Shown: positions 42,446-50,287 of the stretch, in pieces
Layout: every line of letters starts with the position of its first letter
Position numbering within the stretch: the first letter of the stretch is position 1
Assembly (NCBI RefSeq): GCF_021117275.1
Contig: NZ_CP088245.1
Location: 657,501 to 721,500, forward strand
Length of the DNA: 64,000 nt
DNA from: Metabacillus sp. B2-18
GTDB lineage: Bacteria > Bacillota > Bacilli > Bacillales > Bacillaceae
Direction: 5' to 3'
The notes under the pieces: generated by a model
Databases searched by the model: none
The model's input: the letters and a program-made list of their open reading frames with translations, nothing else
What the model was told of the DNA's origin: nothing
Program-made: the position numbers and the translations under genes

Positions 42446-43912
42446 GATTAAGTCCGTATAATTGTGTAAAAAGAAAAAGGGTTCATTTTATTCACTCTTG
42501 GCTACAATGTTTTCAGCTACGATAAACATGAAAAGAGGAATAAGATGACCCAGTTACAGTTTAACCTAGATTTGGAAGTTTTAAAAGATTCTGTATTAAA
42601 TTCTGATATTGATGCAGTAGTTAAATCAGCAATTGTTTTGGTCTTAAATGAGTTTATGGAAAAAGAGAGAGATGATTATCTACATGCTGCTTCTTATGAA
42701 CGCTCTGCAGCCCGTCGTGACTATCGCAACGGCTACTATGAACGTGAATTAATTATGAGTATCGGCAAGATACAACTCAAGGTGCCGAGAACTCGTGATG
42801 GTGAGTTTTCGACTACAGTTTTTGAAAAATATGCTAGATGTGATCAAGCTTTAGTGATCTCCATGTTGGAAATGGTTATTAATGGGGTCTCAACACGCAA
42901 GGTAACACAAATAGTTGAACAGCTATGTGGTAAATCTGTCTCAAAATCGTTTGTTTCTTCATTGACCTTGAAATTAGATCCAATCGTAAATGATTGGGCA
43001 AAGCGTCCTTTAAACGTCAAATATTATCCCTATCTTTTTGTAGATGCCATGTATATCAAAGTGAGAGAACACCATAAGGTGGTCTCAAAGGCTGTTTATA
43101 TTGCCACAGCTATTACAGATAAGGGCCAGCGTGAAATACTTGGTCTAAGTATTGATCATGCAGAGAATTACGAGAGTTGGAGTCGCTTCCTTCAACAGCT
43201 AAAATCACGAGGACTTCAGTCTCCGAAACTAGTGATATCAGATGCTCACCAAGGCTTACAAAAAGCCATACAACGTGAATTTTTAGGTACTAGCTGGCAA
43301 AGGTGTAATGTTCATTTTAAAAGGAACATTATTGAAAAGTTGCCCAAAAAGGATTCAGCTGATATTCGTATGATGATCAAGCGTGTGTTTGAGGCAATCA
43401 CTGTTGAAGATATCAGAACCTTTAAGAATGAACTGATGACTCAATTTGGAAATAATCCAAAGTACGAAAAGGCTCTTACTATTTTCGATGAAGGGTTCGA
43501 AGATACCATTCAATATATGAATCATCCAGTGAATATGCGCCCTCATATACGAAGTACGAACTCTCTTGAACGATTAAATCAAGAAGTACGAAGAAGAGAA
43601 AGAGTTATTCGTATCTTCCCAAACACACAATCTGCTTTTCGTTTAGTAGGAGCTGTTTTAATGGAATACCAAGAATCTGTTTACTCTACAAAATCTATAA
43701 GAAGATGCTAATTTTTTCGTAGCTTCCATTATGGAATGATCACATATCCAGGAAAGACTGTCAAAGTGAGGAACCTTTGACAGCCTTCCCTGGATATGTA
43801 AGTGAAAGCCCATGGAATTTACGCAAAAAAAAATGTAGGGGATAATACACATATCCAAATGTAGTAGTTGAAAACATTGTATTAAATTTACACAATATTC
43901 TGGACTTGACTT
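42446..43912 (+). mobile_element. IS256-family insertion sequence in array B
   Basis: About 1467 bp. Inverted ends share AAGTCC and TTGTGTAAA: left AAGTCCGTATAATTGTGTAA, right (reversed) AAGTCCAGAATATTGTGTAA. GTGTGAG occurs directly outside both ends (42439-42445 and 43913-43919) and is the candidate target duplication. It is also part of each array unit, so the exact boundary has an uncertainty of a few bases. One intact transposase gene is inside. Confidence 0.85.
42545..43711 (+). CDS. IS256-family (mutator-type) transposase
   Basis: 388 residues, normal length. The N-terminus has FMEKERDDYLHAASYERSAA and RRDYRNGYYERELI. The catalytic region has YLFVDAMYIKVREH (first Asp), LVISDAHQGLQKAIQREFLG (second Asp) with WQRCNVHFKRNI, and IRSTNSLERLNQEVRRR (Glu). 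These are the IS256 signatures. The gene appears intact. AGGAATAAG precedes the ATG. Confidence 0.95.
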   Translation: MTQLQFNLDLEVLKDSVLNSDIDAVVKSAIVLVLNEFMEKERDDYLHAASYERSAARRDYRNGYYERELIMSIGKIQLKVPRTRDGEFSTTVFEKYARCDQALVISMLEMVINGVSTRKVTQIVEQLCGKSVSKSFVSSLTLKLDPIVNDWAKRPLNVKYYPYLFVDAMYIKVREHHKVVSKAVYIATAITDKGQREILGLSIDHAENYESWSRFLQQLKSRGLQSPKLVISDAHQGLQKAIQREFLGTSWQRCNVHFKRNIIEKLPKKDSADIRMMIKRVFEAITVEDIRTFKNELMTQFGNNPKYEKALTIFDEGFEDTIQYMNHPVNMRPHIRSTNSLERLNQEVRRRERVIRIFPNTQSAFRLVGAVLMEYQESVYSTKSIRRC

Positions 43913-44342
43913 GTGTGAGTAACGGTTGTGTCCCGATAGAGGGAGAATCGAGACAGAGAAAGGTGTGTGAGTAACGGTTGTGTCCCGATAGAGGGAGAAT
44001 CGGTACAGAGAAAGGTGTATGCATAGCGTTTGTGTCCCGATAGTGGGGGAATCGAGACAAAGAAAGGTGTGTGAGTAACGTTTGTGTCCCGATAGTGGGG
44101 CAATCGAGACAAAGAAAGGTGTATGAGTAACGGTTGTGTCCTGATAGTGGGGGAATCGAGACAGAGAAAGGCGTGTGAGTAACGGTTGTGTCCCGATAGA
44201 GGGAGAATCGGGACAAAGAAAGGTGTGTGAGTAACGGTTGTGTCCCGATTGTGGGAGAATCGAGACAGAGAAAGGTGGTTTGTGTCCCGATAGTGGGGGA
44301 ATCGGTACAGAGGAAGGTGTGTGCATAGCGGTTGTGTCCCGA
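43913..44342 (+). repeat. Array B, right part: 52-bp palindromic repeats
   Basis: About nine units continuing array B. Exact 52-bp steps are seen between GTGTCCCG positions 43928, 43980, 44032 and 44084. One unit near 44275 is shortened. Right arms vary (ATCGAGACA, ATCGGGACA, ATCGGTACA, CAATCGAGACA) while the left arm TGTCCCGAT is nearly constant. From the array end to 44504 I see no gene. Confidence 0.9.
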
Positions 44343-44504
44343 GCAAAAAAAGAGATCATGCCTCAATAAAACAAAAAAGCCAGTTTCAGCCATTACCTTC
44401 ACAAATCCTCGCATCCCCGTAAATTCTCCCCAATAACCTTAATTGCTTTGTCTAAACACCCTATTAAATTACAACAATCTTTCCGAAAAAGCTTATCTTA
44501 ATCA

Positions 44505-45125
44505 CTAATAACAAATGCCTACCCGTTTATAAACAAACTCTTCTTTAAATAGTTGATCATATGTAAAATGAGCAGTATCTTCAACAGAAATTTCTTTTCC
44601 GTCTAGTGGTAAAAAATCAGTGGAGTAACGATATTGTTTTGTTAATTTTCCATCAGGAAGGTAAGTTGGACAGATGATTGTCCATTTTAAAGGGCTGCTT
44701 TTCAACATATTAAATGCTGCTAAATGCTCTTCTGCTGCTCTTGTAGTTCTGCGACGTGATTCAGTTGATTGAAAACGAAAAAGCTCCGTTTGTAGACTTG
44801 ATTGCAAGATTCCTGCAGTACCAATTGTGATGATTCGTGTAATGTTTTTAGCTACCATTGCTTCAATCATATTTGGGGTGGCAAGAGAAAGAGTTTGTTG
44901 AGCATCAGTGTTCAATGCGCTCACAACTGCGTCACTGTCGCTTATAGCCAGCTCTACATCTTTAAAGTTCGTTGCATCACCTTTTATGATCCTTAAATTA
45001 GGGGAGGTGATTATTTTTTCAGGAGATCGGACAAGAGCTGTTACAGAATAACCATCTGATAAAAGAAAATTCAATATTTCCTTTCCAACACGGCCAGTTG
45101 CTCCAAATAAGGTAATCTTCTTCAT
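44505..45125 (-). CDS. NAD(P)-binding atypical short-chain dehydrogenase (NmrA/YwnB-like)
   Basis: 206 residues from the ATG behind AAAGGGGTGAAAAT. The Rossmann motif is ITLFGATGRVGKEILNFLL, followed by VTALVRSPEKI and GDATNFKDVELAISDSDAVVS. The catalytic YxxxK of classical SDRs is absent; this fits NAD(P)H-binding proteins of the NmrA/BLVRB/YwnB group, often oxidoreductases or redox sensors. An IS lies 15-24 bp upstream and has replaced the original promoter region. Confidence 0.85.
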   Translation of the reverse strand: MKKITLFGATGRVGKEILNFLLSDGYSVTALVRSPEKIITSPNLRIIKGDATNFKDVELAISDSDAVVSALNTDAQQTLSLATPNMIEAMVAKNITRIITIGTAGILQSSLQTELFRFQSTESRRRTTRAAEEHLAAFNMLKSSPLKWTIICPTYLPDGKLTKQYRYSTDFLPLDGKEISVEDTAHFTYDQLFKEEFVYKRVGICY

Positions 45126-45140
45126 ATTTTCACCCCTTTC

Positions 45141-45148
45141 CATTTGTT
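45141..45148. repeat. Target-site duplication, left copy, of IS copy 2
   Basis: CATTTGTT abuts the left end and recurs exactly at 46986-46993 on the right. Confidence 0.9.
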
Positions 45149-45289
45149 CGTATTGTCAAAACTTCTATAAGAAATAGGTTATAAAATATCTCCATAGAGG
45201 GCTTTATAGGCAAAAAAATTGCCACCCCCTAAATTCTTTGGATAATTGAGGTTACCACACACCCAACAACCAAGAATGGAAGTGACAAT

Positions 45290-46729
45290 TTGTACCCTCA
45301 AATTATAACCTATTTATTAACTTTTATAAACTATCAAGAACAACTCATTCGAACATTGCTTACTTTATTGATTGGTAAAAGCATGTTCGATAAACCTACT
45401 GAACAGCCCGTAAATAAACCTTATCGAAAACTTCAAGTGGATGACCTTCCGGTCATTGAAGTTCTAGAACAGCTTGATTATCGAGTTCTTCTTAGTGAAT
45501 ATCTAGAGAAGAACGGGAAAGCTCTCAAACCTGTTCAAAGGCGTAAGAATGCAAAAGTTTCCGTACCTAAAGCCATGAACTGTCCAAAGTGTGGTGCTCC
45601 ATCGGATTATCTTTATGCCAACAATGGAGATAAAGGTCAGTATCAATGCAAGGTGTGTACAGAACTTTTCAGTGAAAAGAACCGTTACTCTAAGGAGGCC
45701 ATCCTGAAGTGTCCTCATTGTTCCAAGACTCTCGAGAAAATAAAAGAAAGAAAAGATTTTCACGTGTTTAAGTGCAAGAACAATGACTGTTCTTATTATC
45801 AAAAGAAGCTCAATGGGATGACTTCAAAAGAAAAGAAAAGGTTCAAAAAGGACCCTCAAGCATTTAAATTGAGATACATTTTCCGTCAGTTTTATATCGA
45901 TTTCCAGCCGTTATCTAAGGAATCACCAGAACTGCCGGCCGTGGACTTATCAAAGATTTATGCATCCCCACATACATTAGGATTGATCCTAACCTATCAT
46001 GTAAACTATGGCCTTTCGGCCCGTAAAACAGCTGCGATTATGCAGGACGTACACGGAGTGATGATTTCACATCAGACTGTATTGAACTACGAAAATAGCG
46101 TAGCTTTATTACTTAAACCTTATGTGGATCACTATCCCTATGAACTTTCAGACCAATTCTGCGGTGATGAAACGTATATCAGAGTAAACGGTCGATGGCA
46201 TTATTTATTTTTCTTTTTTGACGCCGTGAAAAAGATTATTCTTTCGTATCCGGTGTCGCCTAATCGAGACACAGCAACAGCCATTCGAGCAATTGATGAG
46301 GTCTTAATCAAGATGAAAGAGATTCCAGAAAATCTGACCTTTGTGGTAGACGGGAATCCAATCTATCTTTTAGCCCAACATTTCTTCGCTCAACATGAGA
46401 TTTTATTCGATGTGAAGCAGGTCATTGGATTAACCAATGAGGACCCTGTTTCAACCGAATATAGACCAATGAAACAAATAATTGAGAGACTTAACCGCAC
46501 CTTTAAGGGCAATTATCGCTCCACTCATGGATTCGGCTCTGAACATGGTTCCATTTCATACGTCACCTTATTTACGGCCTACTTTAACTTTTTGCGTCCG
46601 CATGCCGCCTTAGAAGGAAAAGTGCCCGTAGTGAATCCAGAACTCAAGGGGCTTCCAACAATGCCAGCACGTTGGACAAAGCTCATTGGATTAGCACAAC
46701 AATGGATAGTAGAACAAAGACAAGCCTAA
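45290..46729 (+). CDS. DDE transposase with N-terminal zinc ribbons, copy 2
   Basis: 479 residues, identical to the protein of copy 1, including both Cys4 ribbons and the DDE core (GDETYIRVNGRW, VVDGNPIY, ERLNRTFKG). TTG start behind GGAAGTG. Intact, so the element is potentially active. Confidence 0.9.
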   Translation: MYPQIITYLLTFINYQEQLIRTLLTLLIGKSMFDKPTEQPVNKPYRKLQVDDLPVIEVLEQLDYRVLLSEYLEKNGKALKPVQRRKNAKVSVPKAMNCPKCGAPSDYLYANNGDKGQYQCKVCTELFSEKNRYSKEAILKCPHCSKTLEKIKERKDFHVFKCKNNDCSYYQKKLNGMTSKEKKRFKKDPQAFKLRYIFRQFYIDFQPLSKESPELPAVDLSKIYASPHTLGLILTYHVNYGLSARKTAAIMQDVHGVMISHQTVLNYENSVALLLKPYVDHYPYELSDQFCGDETYIRVNGRWHYLFFFFDAVKKIILSYPVSPNRDTATAIRAIDEVLIKMKEIPENLTFVVDGNPIYLLAQHFFAQHEILFDVKQVIGLTNEDPVSTEYRPMKQIIERLNRTFKGNYRSTHGFGSEHGSISYVTLFTAYFNFLRPHAALEGKVPVVNPELKGLPTMPARWTKLIGLAQQWIVEQRQA

Positions 46730-46762
46730 CTTTTTGTTTAGCTGAGCCCTTAAGCTAATTCA

Positions 46763-46912
46763 GCAATCGGCGGAGCGAACTCTTGACAAACCGAACTTGC
46801 CAATGGTTTAAAATGGAAACAACCAAGGGCTTATTTGGTATGCCTTCTTTTGTTCCCTTCGCCCTTGTTAAACAATCCACAAACCATTGGCGTGTTTGTC
46901 AAGAGAGATTGC
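46763..46912 (+). other. Nested long hairpin in the IS noncoding tail, copy 2
   Basis: The mirror of the structure in copy 1: nested GCAATC/GATTGC, CTTGACAAAC/GTTTGTCAAG, CCAATGGTTT/AAACCATTGG and AACAAGGGC/GCCCTTGGTT helices, starting 34 bp after the transposase stop. Confidence 0.7.
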
Positions 46913-47040
46913 GGCGCATCTCCATCCAGTAAATAGGAGAGAAGCTAACCCTTTAGGTAGTTTTCATAAATCTTTTGACACTACCCATTTGTTAATACTA
47001 TACCGAACTTTTTATATTTAGGAAAATATCCTGTATACAT

Positions 47041-47068
47041 TAAAAAGCTGACATACTAAATGTCAGCT
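47041..47068 (-). terminator. Intrinsic terminator of the 40-aa protein gene
   Basis: AGCTGACAT and ATGTCAGCT form a perfect 9-bp stem; on the minus strand TTTTTA follows. Confidence 0.8.
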
Positions 47069-47070
47069 GA

Positions 47071-47193
47071 TTAAAGCTTCTTTTTTGCTTGTTCCCAATA
47101 GTGAATTTGGGGAAATCGTATATGAACAATATATTCATGAAATAAAGTGTATCCAACAAATCCAACTTGTTTCCAATCAATCGCATCAAACAT
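47071..47193 (-). CDS. Small protein, function unknown (40 aa)
   Basis: 40 residues: MFDAIDWKQVGFVGYTLFHE followed by YIVHIRFPQIHYWEQAKKKL. AAAAAGGAG precedes the ATG by 8 bases, and a perfect terminator follows the stop, so it is very likely translated. It is rich in aromatic residues, with one amphipathic helix. I do not recognise a family. Confidence 0.65.
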   Translation of the reverse strand: MFDAIDWKQVGFVGYTLFHEYIVHIRFPQIHYWEQAKKKL

Positions 47194-47310
47194 GGATCTT
47201 CAACTCCTTTTTGTATATTTCAGGAGAGTTTAATGTGTGAAAAATCTGCGTATAAAGATGATGTTTATATACTATATGGTTTTAATGACTTGTTTGATAC
47301 ATACAAAAGA

Positions 47311-47345
47311 AAGAGGCCGGCACGATTGTGCCGACCTCTTAGCCA
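47311..47345. terminator. Intrinsic terminator of the SASP gene
   Basis: AAGAGGCCGGCAC and GTGCCGACCTCTT pair with one mismatch around GATT; TTTCTTTTGT follows on the minus strand. Confidence 0.85.
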
Positions 47346-47359
47346 ATTATATGAAATTG

Positions 47360-47578
47360 TTATTGTTGAGTATAACCGCTCATAGATTGTTGAGCCATTG
47401 ATACTAAACGCTTAGTGATTTCTCCACCTACAGAACCGTTAGCACGTGAAGTAGTTTCTCCACCAAGGTTAACTCCGAATTCAGAAGCGATCTCATACTT
47501 CATTTGATCGATAGCTTGAGAAGCTCCAGGTACTAAAAGTTGATTTGACGAATTGCTGTTGTTTGAGTTTTGTGACAT
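47360..47578 (-). CDS. sspB: Alpha/beta-type small acid-soluble spore protein
   Basis: 72 residues. The conserved core is present: [20 protein letters not shown] with the GPR protease cleavage site, then [20 protein letters not shown]. These proteins coat forespore DNA and protect it from UV and heat, and are degraded at germination. In B. subtilis sspB lies next to yheE, as here apart from inserted genes, so the symbol rests on synteny. Two sigma-G-type promoters lie upstream. Confidence 0.93.
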   Translation of the reverse strand: MSQNSNNSNSSNQLLVPGASQAIDQMKYEIASEFGVNLGGETTSRANGSVGGEITKRLVSMAQQSMSGYTQQ

Positions 47579-47724
47579 TTCTATTCATCTCCTCATAGGT
47601 TTTTTTGGTTGGGTTAGTTGGAGTTGCACCAACGTATGAAGAAAGCTTGTCCTTCATAGCCTTGCTCGGCGTAACCCATTAATTTAAGTTGATGTGTTGT
47701 TTGTGTTTGTTTGTTGTTACTAAG

Positions 47725-47753
47725 TATTATGGATCTTTTTTTTTATTATATAC
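47725..47753 (-). promoter_or_regulatory. Sigma-G-type promoter P1 of the SASP gene
   Basis: Minus-strand GTATA and CATAATA are separated by 17 bases and match the sigma-G pattern GHATR/CATNNTA. It lies about 150 bp before the ATG. A 21-codon ORF in the leader (47614-47679) has no ribosome site. Confidence 0.55.
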
Positions 47754-47831
47754 ATTTTTTTTTTTGAGAAATTTTCAGTTGCTGCTTTTGCTAAATAATT
47801 TGAACTGAAATTTTCTTGGTTGATTGTTTAG

Positions 47832-47861
47832 TATTATGAGCGGCTTTCTTTGAAAGTATGC
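47832..47861 (-). promoter_or_regulatory. Sigma-G-type promoter P2 of the SASP gene
   Basis: Minus-strand GCATA and CATAATA separated by 18 bases, a better match to sigma-G than P1. Between P2 and P1 lies a GAAATTTTCAGTT/AACTGAAATTTTC inverted repeat (47768-47815). Confidence 0.65.
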
Positions 47862-47970
47862 AAAAATATAAAAAAGAATTTTAAAAAGTTATAAACTTAA
47901 CTGAAAGAAGCTACATAAAAGCTTCTTTGTTGAGAGATTCTAGACATATGAGATTGATAAAGGGGCTGAA

Positions 47971-48216
47971 ATGATGCATTTGTGTCCTTTATGTAATGGA
48001 CTTGAGGAAAGGATCATTCAATGTCCAAATTGTAAAACAGTTATGGAAGACAAGGGGAAGGTAACGGATTATTTTGATGATTATAGCGCATATATGGATA
48101 TTGATATGATGAAGATGTATGACGGGCAATTAACATCTCTAGAAGATCATTTGTGTTTGCATTACTTTTATTGTCCTAGTTGTCAGCATCAAGAAACAAA
48201 TATTATTCAGGAATAG
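47971..48216 (+). CDS. Small zinc-ribbon protein, function unknown
   Basis: 81 residues. Cysteine pairs CPLCNGLEERIIQCPNC at the N-terminus form one zinc ribbon. A second pair CPSCQHQE near the C-terminus, with Cys62 or His, may form another. A central acidic Tyr/Met-rich stretch (DYFDDYSAYMDIDMMKMYDG) separates them. AAGGGG precedes two tandem ATGs. Followed by a strong terminator. Similar short proteins occur in Bacillus without a known role. Confidence 0.75.
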   Translation: MMHLCPLCNGLEERIIQCPNCKTVMEDKGKVTDYFDDYSAYMDIDMMKMYDGQLTSLEDHLCLHYFYCPSCQHQETNIIQE

Positions 48217-48222
48217 AAAACG

Positions 48223-48272
48223 GGGCTGACCCAAAAGTCTAGATTTTAGACCTTTGGGTTAGCCTTTTTTTA
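48223..48272 (+). terminator. Intrinsic terminator
   Basis: GGCTGACCCAAAAGTCTA and TTAGACCTTTGGGTTAGCC form a stem of about 17 bp with GATT in the loop and T6 behind. Confidence 0.88.
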
Positions 48273-48309
48273 AAAGTGTTTTTAATAAAGTTAAATATAA
48301 AAACTGGTT

Positions 48310-48440
48310 CGTTACATTGCGCTCCAGACACTTGCTTTCCGCGGGGAGGAAGCTGAGCCTCCTCGCCTTCGCCTGCGGGGTCTCAGCCTTTCCTCTACCT
48401 CCCGCAGGAGTCAAGTGTCTTCCGCTCCATTCCACTATCC
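48310..48440. repeat. GC-rich hairpin repeat of the Bacillaceae dispersed type
   Basis: Much richer in GC than its surroundings. Outer arms GACACTTG and CAAGTGTC, inner arms GCGGGGAGG and CCTCCCGC, and a central GAAGCTGAGCCTCCTCG / GCGGGGTCTCAGCCTTTCC part. It ends TCTTCCGCTCCA. Elements of this wording (CTTTCCGCGG... CCGCAGGAGTC...) recur in many Bacillus genomes as I recall. It lies 130 bp before the IS1182-type transposase; whether it belongs to that element is unclear. Confidence 0.7.
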
Positions 48441-48573
48441 ATTTAAAATAATATTTATCTGCATCAATCTACGAAAACAGCTTTTTAAAAGACAAAATTA
48501 AAACAAAAAAATCGTCCAATTTTGTATAATGAAGTTACCACACCACCTTATACAAGAAAGGAACGATTTTTTT

Positions 48574-50157
48574 ATGAAATATGATCATATCTCTTTCGTT
48601 AATTATAACATGAATCAGTTAGTTCTTCCATTAGACCTTGAAATTCTCATCCCTCAAAATCATTTATCTATCATTGTTCACGAAGCTGTAGAAAAGCTAG
48701 ACGATACTTTGTTGGTTCAACCCTACAAAGGTGGTGGACGCCCATCCTATCACCCAAAAATGTTACTTAAAGTCATCATATATGCTTATACACAAAAAGT
48801 TTATTCAGGAAGACAAATGGAAAAGTTACTAACCGAAAATATCTACTTTATGTGGTTAAGCGGTAGTCAAACTCCTGATTTTCGTACGATCAATCGGTTT
48901 CGATCAGAGCGAATGAAAGACATTATCTATCAAGTCTTCTTCTCAATTGTAGAGTTACTACGTGAAAAAGGATTAGTCAAGCTGGAGCACTATTTTGTAG
49001 ATGGGACTAAGATTGAAGCAAATGCAAATCAGTATACTTTTGTTTGGCGGAAAGCGACAGAGAAATATGAAAAAAGTTTAGATGATAAATATCGTCAACT
49101 CGCTTTACAAATTGAGCACATCCTTGAAAATGAGGAAAAGACGGCCCCTTCCATGGGGCTAGAAGAAAAGCTGAAAGAAACTCCTATTACTTCAGAACAG
49201 ATTGAAGAAAGTATTAAAAAGTTAGAAAAGCATTTAGAGACAGAACCTAAAAATAAAGAGGCAAAAAAAGCTGTTCGATTATTAAAGAAAGACTATCTTC
49301 CTCGAAAAATGAAATATGAAGAACAAAATCAACTTTTCAATGGAAGAAACAGTTTCTCGAAAACAGATAATGATGCAACCTTTATGAGAATGAAGGAAGA
49401 TCATATGCGAAATGGGCAGTTAAAACCAGGATATAATGTACAAACAGGAACAGAAGGTCAATTTATTACAGGTTTCTCTCTACATCAAAGAGCAGGTGAT
49501 CCAGGCTGCTTGATCCCTCATCTTCAACACCTGGAGGAGCACGGAGTGAAACCAGAAAAAATAGTTGCCGATTCTGGTTATGGTAGTGAGGAAAACTATG
49601 ACTTTTTAGAAAGAGAAGGACGAACAGCGTACATAAAATATAATACATTTGATCAAGAACAAAAAAGAAACTGGAAAAAGAAAATCGAACGTGTAGAAAA
49701 TATGGAGTACGATGAGGAACTAGATGAGTTTATATGTGCAAACAAGCAAAGCCTTGTTTTCCAGTATGAAACCTCAAAAACTTCTGAAAATGAATATGTT
49801 TCAATTAAAAGAAAATATTCATGTTTTGAATGTGCCGGCTGCCCTTTCCAAAAAACTTGTGCCAAAGGAAAAGAACAAAAAACAATTACAATATCTCTAG
49901 AAAATCAAAGACAACGAAAAGAGATTCGTGAACGTCTTCAGAGTGAAGAAGGAAGAAAATTATATAGTCAACGAAAATGTGATGTGGAAAGTGTATTTGG
50001 ACAAATAAAACATAATCAGCAGTTCAGACGCTTTTCGATGCGTGGCCTCCAAAAAAATACAATTGAATGGGGGCTTCTTTGCGTTGCGCATAACTGTAAA
50101 AAAATGCAGAAAGCAATAAAAAGAAATAAAGTAAAAGAGGAAATTGGATGCCAATAA
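48574..50157 (+). CDS. IS1182-family transposase
   Basis: 527 residues from the ATG behind AAAGGAACGATTTTTTT. The N-terminal DUF772-type domain has HHxxMLLKV-like YHPKMLLKVIIYAYTQKVYS and GSQTPDFRTINRFR. The catalytic domain has HYFVDGTKIEANAN (first Asp), PEKIVADSGYGSEENYDFLE (second Asp) and RKCDVESVFGQIKHNQQFRR (Glu). Between them lie a charged insertion and the Cys motif CAGCPFQKTCAKG. The gene looks intact. I could not find convincing terminal inverted repeats, so the element boundaries are not given. Confidence 0.93.
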   Translation: MKYDHISFVNYNMNQLVLPLDLEILIPQNHLSIIVHEAVEKLDDTLLVQPYKGGGRPSYHPKMLLKVIIYAYTQKVYSGRQMEKLLTENIYFMWLSGSQTPDFRTINRFRSERMKDIIYQVFFSIVELLREKGLVKLEHYFVDGTKIEANANQYTFVWRKATEKYEKSLDDKYRQLALQIEHILENEEKTAPSMGLEEKLKETPITSEQIEESIKKLEKHLETEPKNKEAKKAVRLLKKDYLPRKMKYEEQNQLFNGRNSFSKTDNDATFMRMKEDHMRNGQLKPGYNVQTGTEGQFITGFSLHQRAGDPGCLIPHLQHLEEHGVKPEKIVADSGYGSEENYDFLEREGRTAYIKYNTFDQEQKRNWKKKIERVENMEYDEELDEFICANKQSLVFQYETSKTSENEYVSIKRKYSCFECAGCPFQKTCAKGKEQKTITISLENQRQRKEIRERLQSEEGRKLYSQRKCDVESVFGQIKHNQQFRRFSMRGLQKNTIEWGLLCVAHNCKKMQKAIKRNKVKEEIGCQ

Positions 50158-50180
50158 GGGGGAGGAATACCCCTTTTTCA
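50157..50180 (+). terminator. Intrinsic terminator of the IS1182 transposase
   Basis: GGGGAGGAATACCCC is a short GC stem with AGGAATA-type loop, followed by T5. Confidence 0.6.
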
Positions 50181-50223
50181 TTAAAAAATCCTACTTATTT
50201 GGTTTCTATGCAAAAAATAAAGA

Positions 50224-50272
50224 AAGGGTGCTCAAAAGGTCGTTATTTAACAACCTTTTGAGTCACCCTCGT
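50224..50272 (-). terminator. Intrinsic terminator of msmX
   Basis: GGGTGCTCAAAAGGT and AACCTTTTGAGTCACCC form a stem of about 15 bp; CTTTCTTTATTTTTT follows on the minus strand. Confidence 0.88.
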
Positions 50273-50287
50273 TTTTTCTATCAGATA

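Larger units (their letters stand above)
45149..46985 (+). mobile_element. 1837-bp insertion sequence, copy 2
   Basis: Same length, same ends (CGTATTGTCAAAAC and CTTTTGACACTACC) and identical transposase as copy 1, in opposite orientation 26 kb away. It has its own 8-bp duplication, CATTTGTT. As with copy 1, the transposase 5' side is next to the start of a divergently oriented gene. Confidence 0.93.

Noticed and set aside
42098..44414. Open frames in the minus strand of array B (about 77-233 codons)
   Set aside because: Same reason as for array A; one of them also runs into the IS256 element.
17142..46993. A 30-kb composite transposon bounded by the two 1837-bp IS copies
   Set aside because: Each copy has its own 8-bp target duplication (AAGTACAT and CATTTGTT), so they inserted independently. 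The DNA between follows ordinary chromosomal gene organisation.
47614..47679. A 21-codon ORF in the SASP leader
   Set aside because: No Shine-Dalgarno sequence precedes the ATG; kept only as a remark on the leader.
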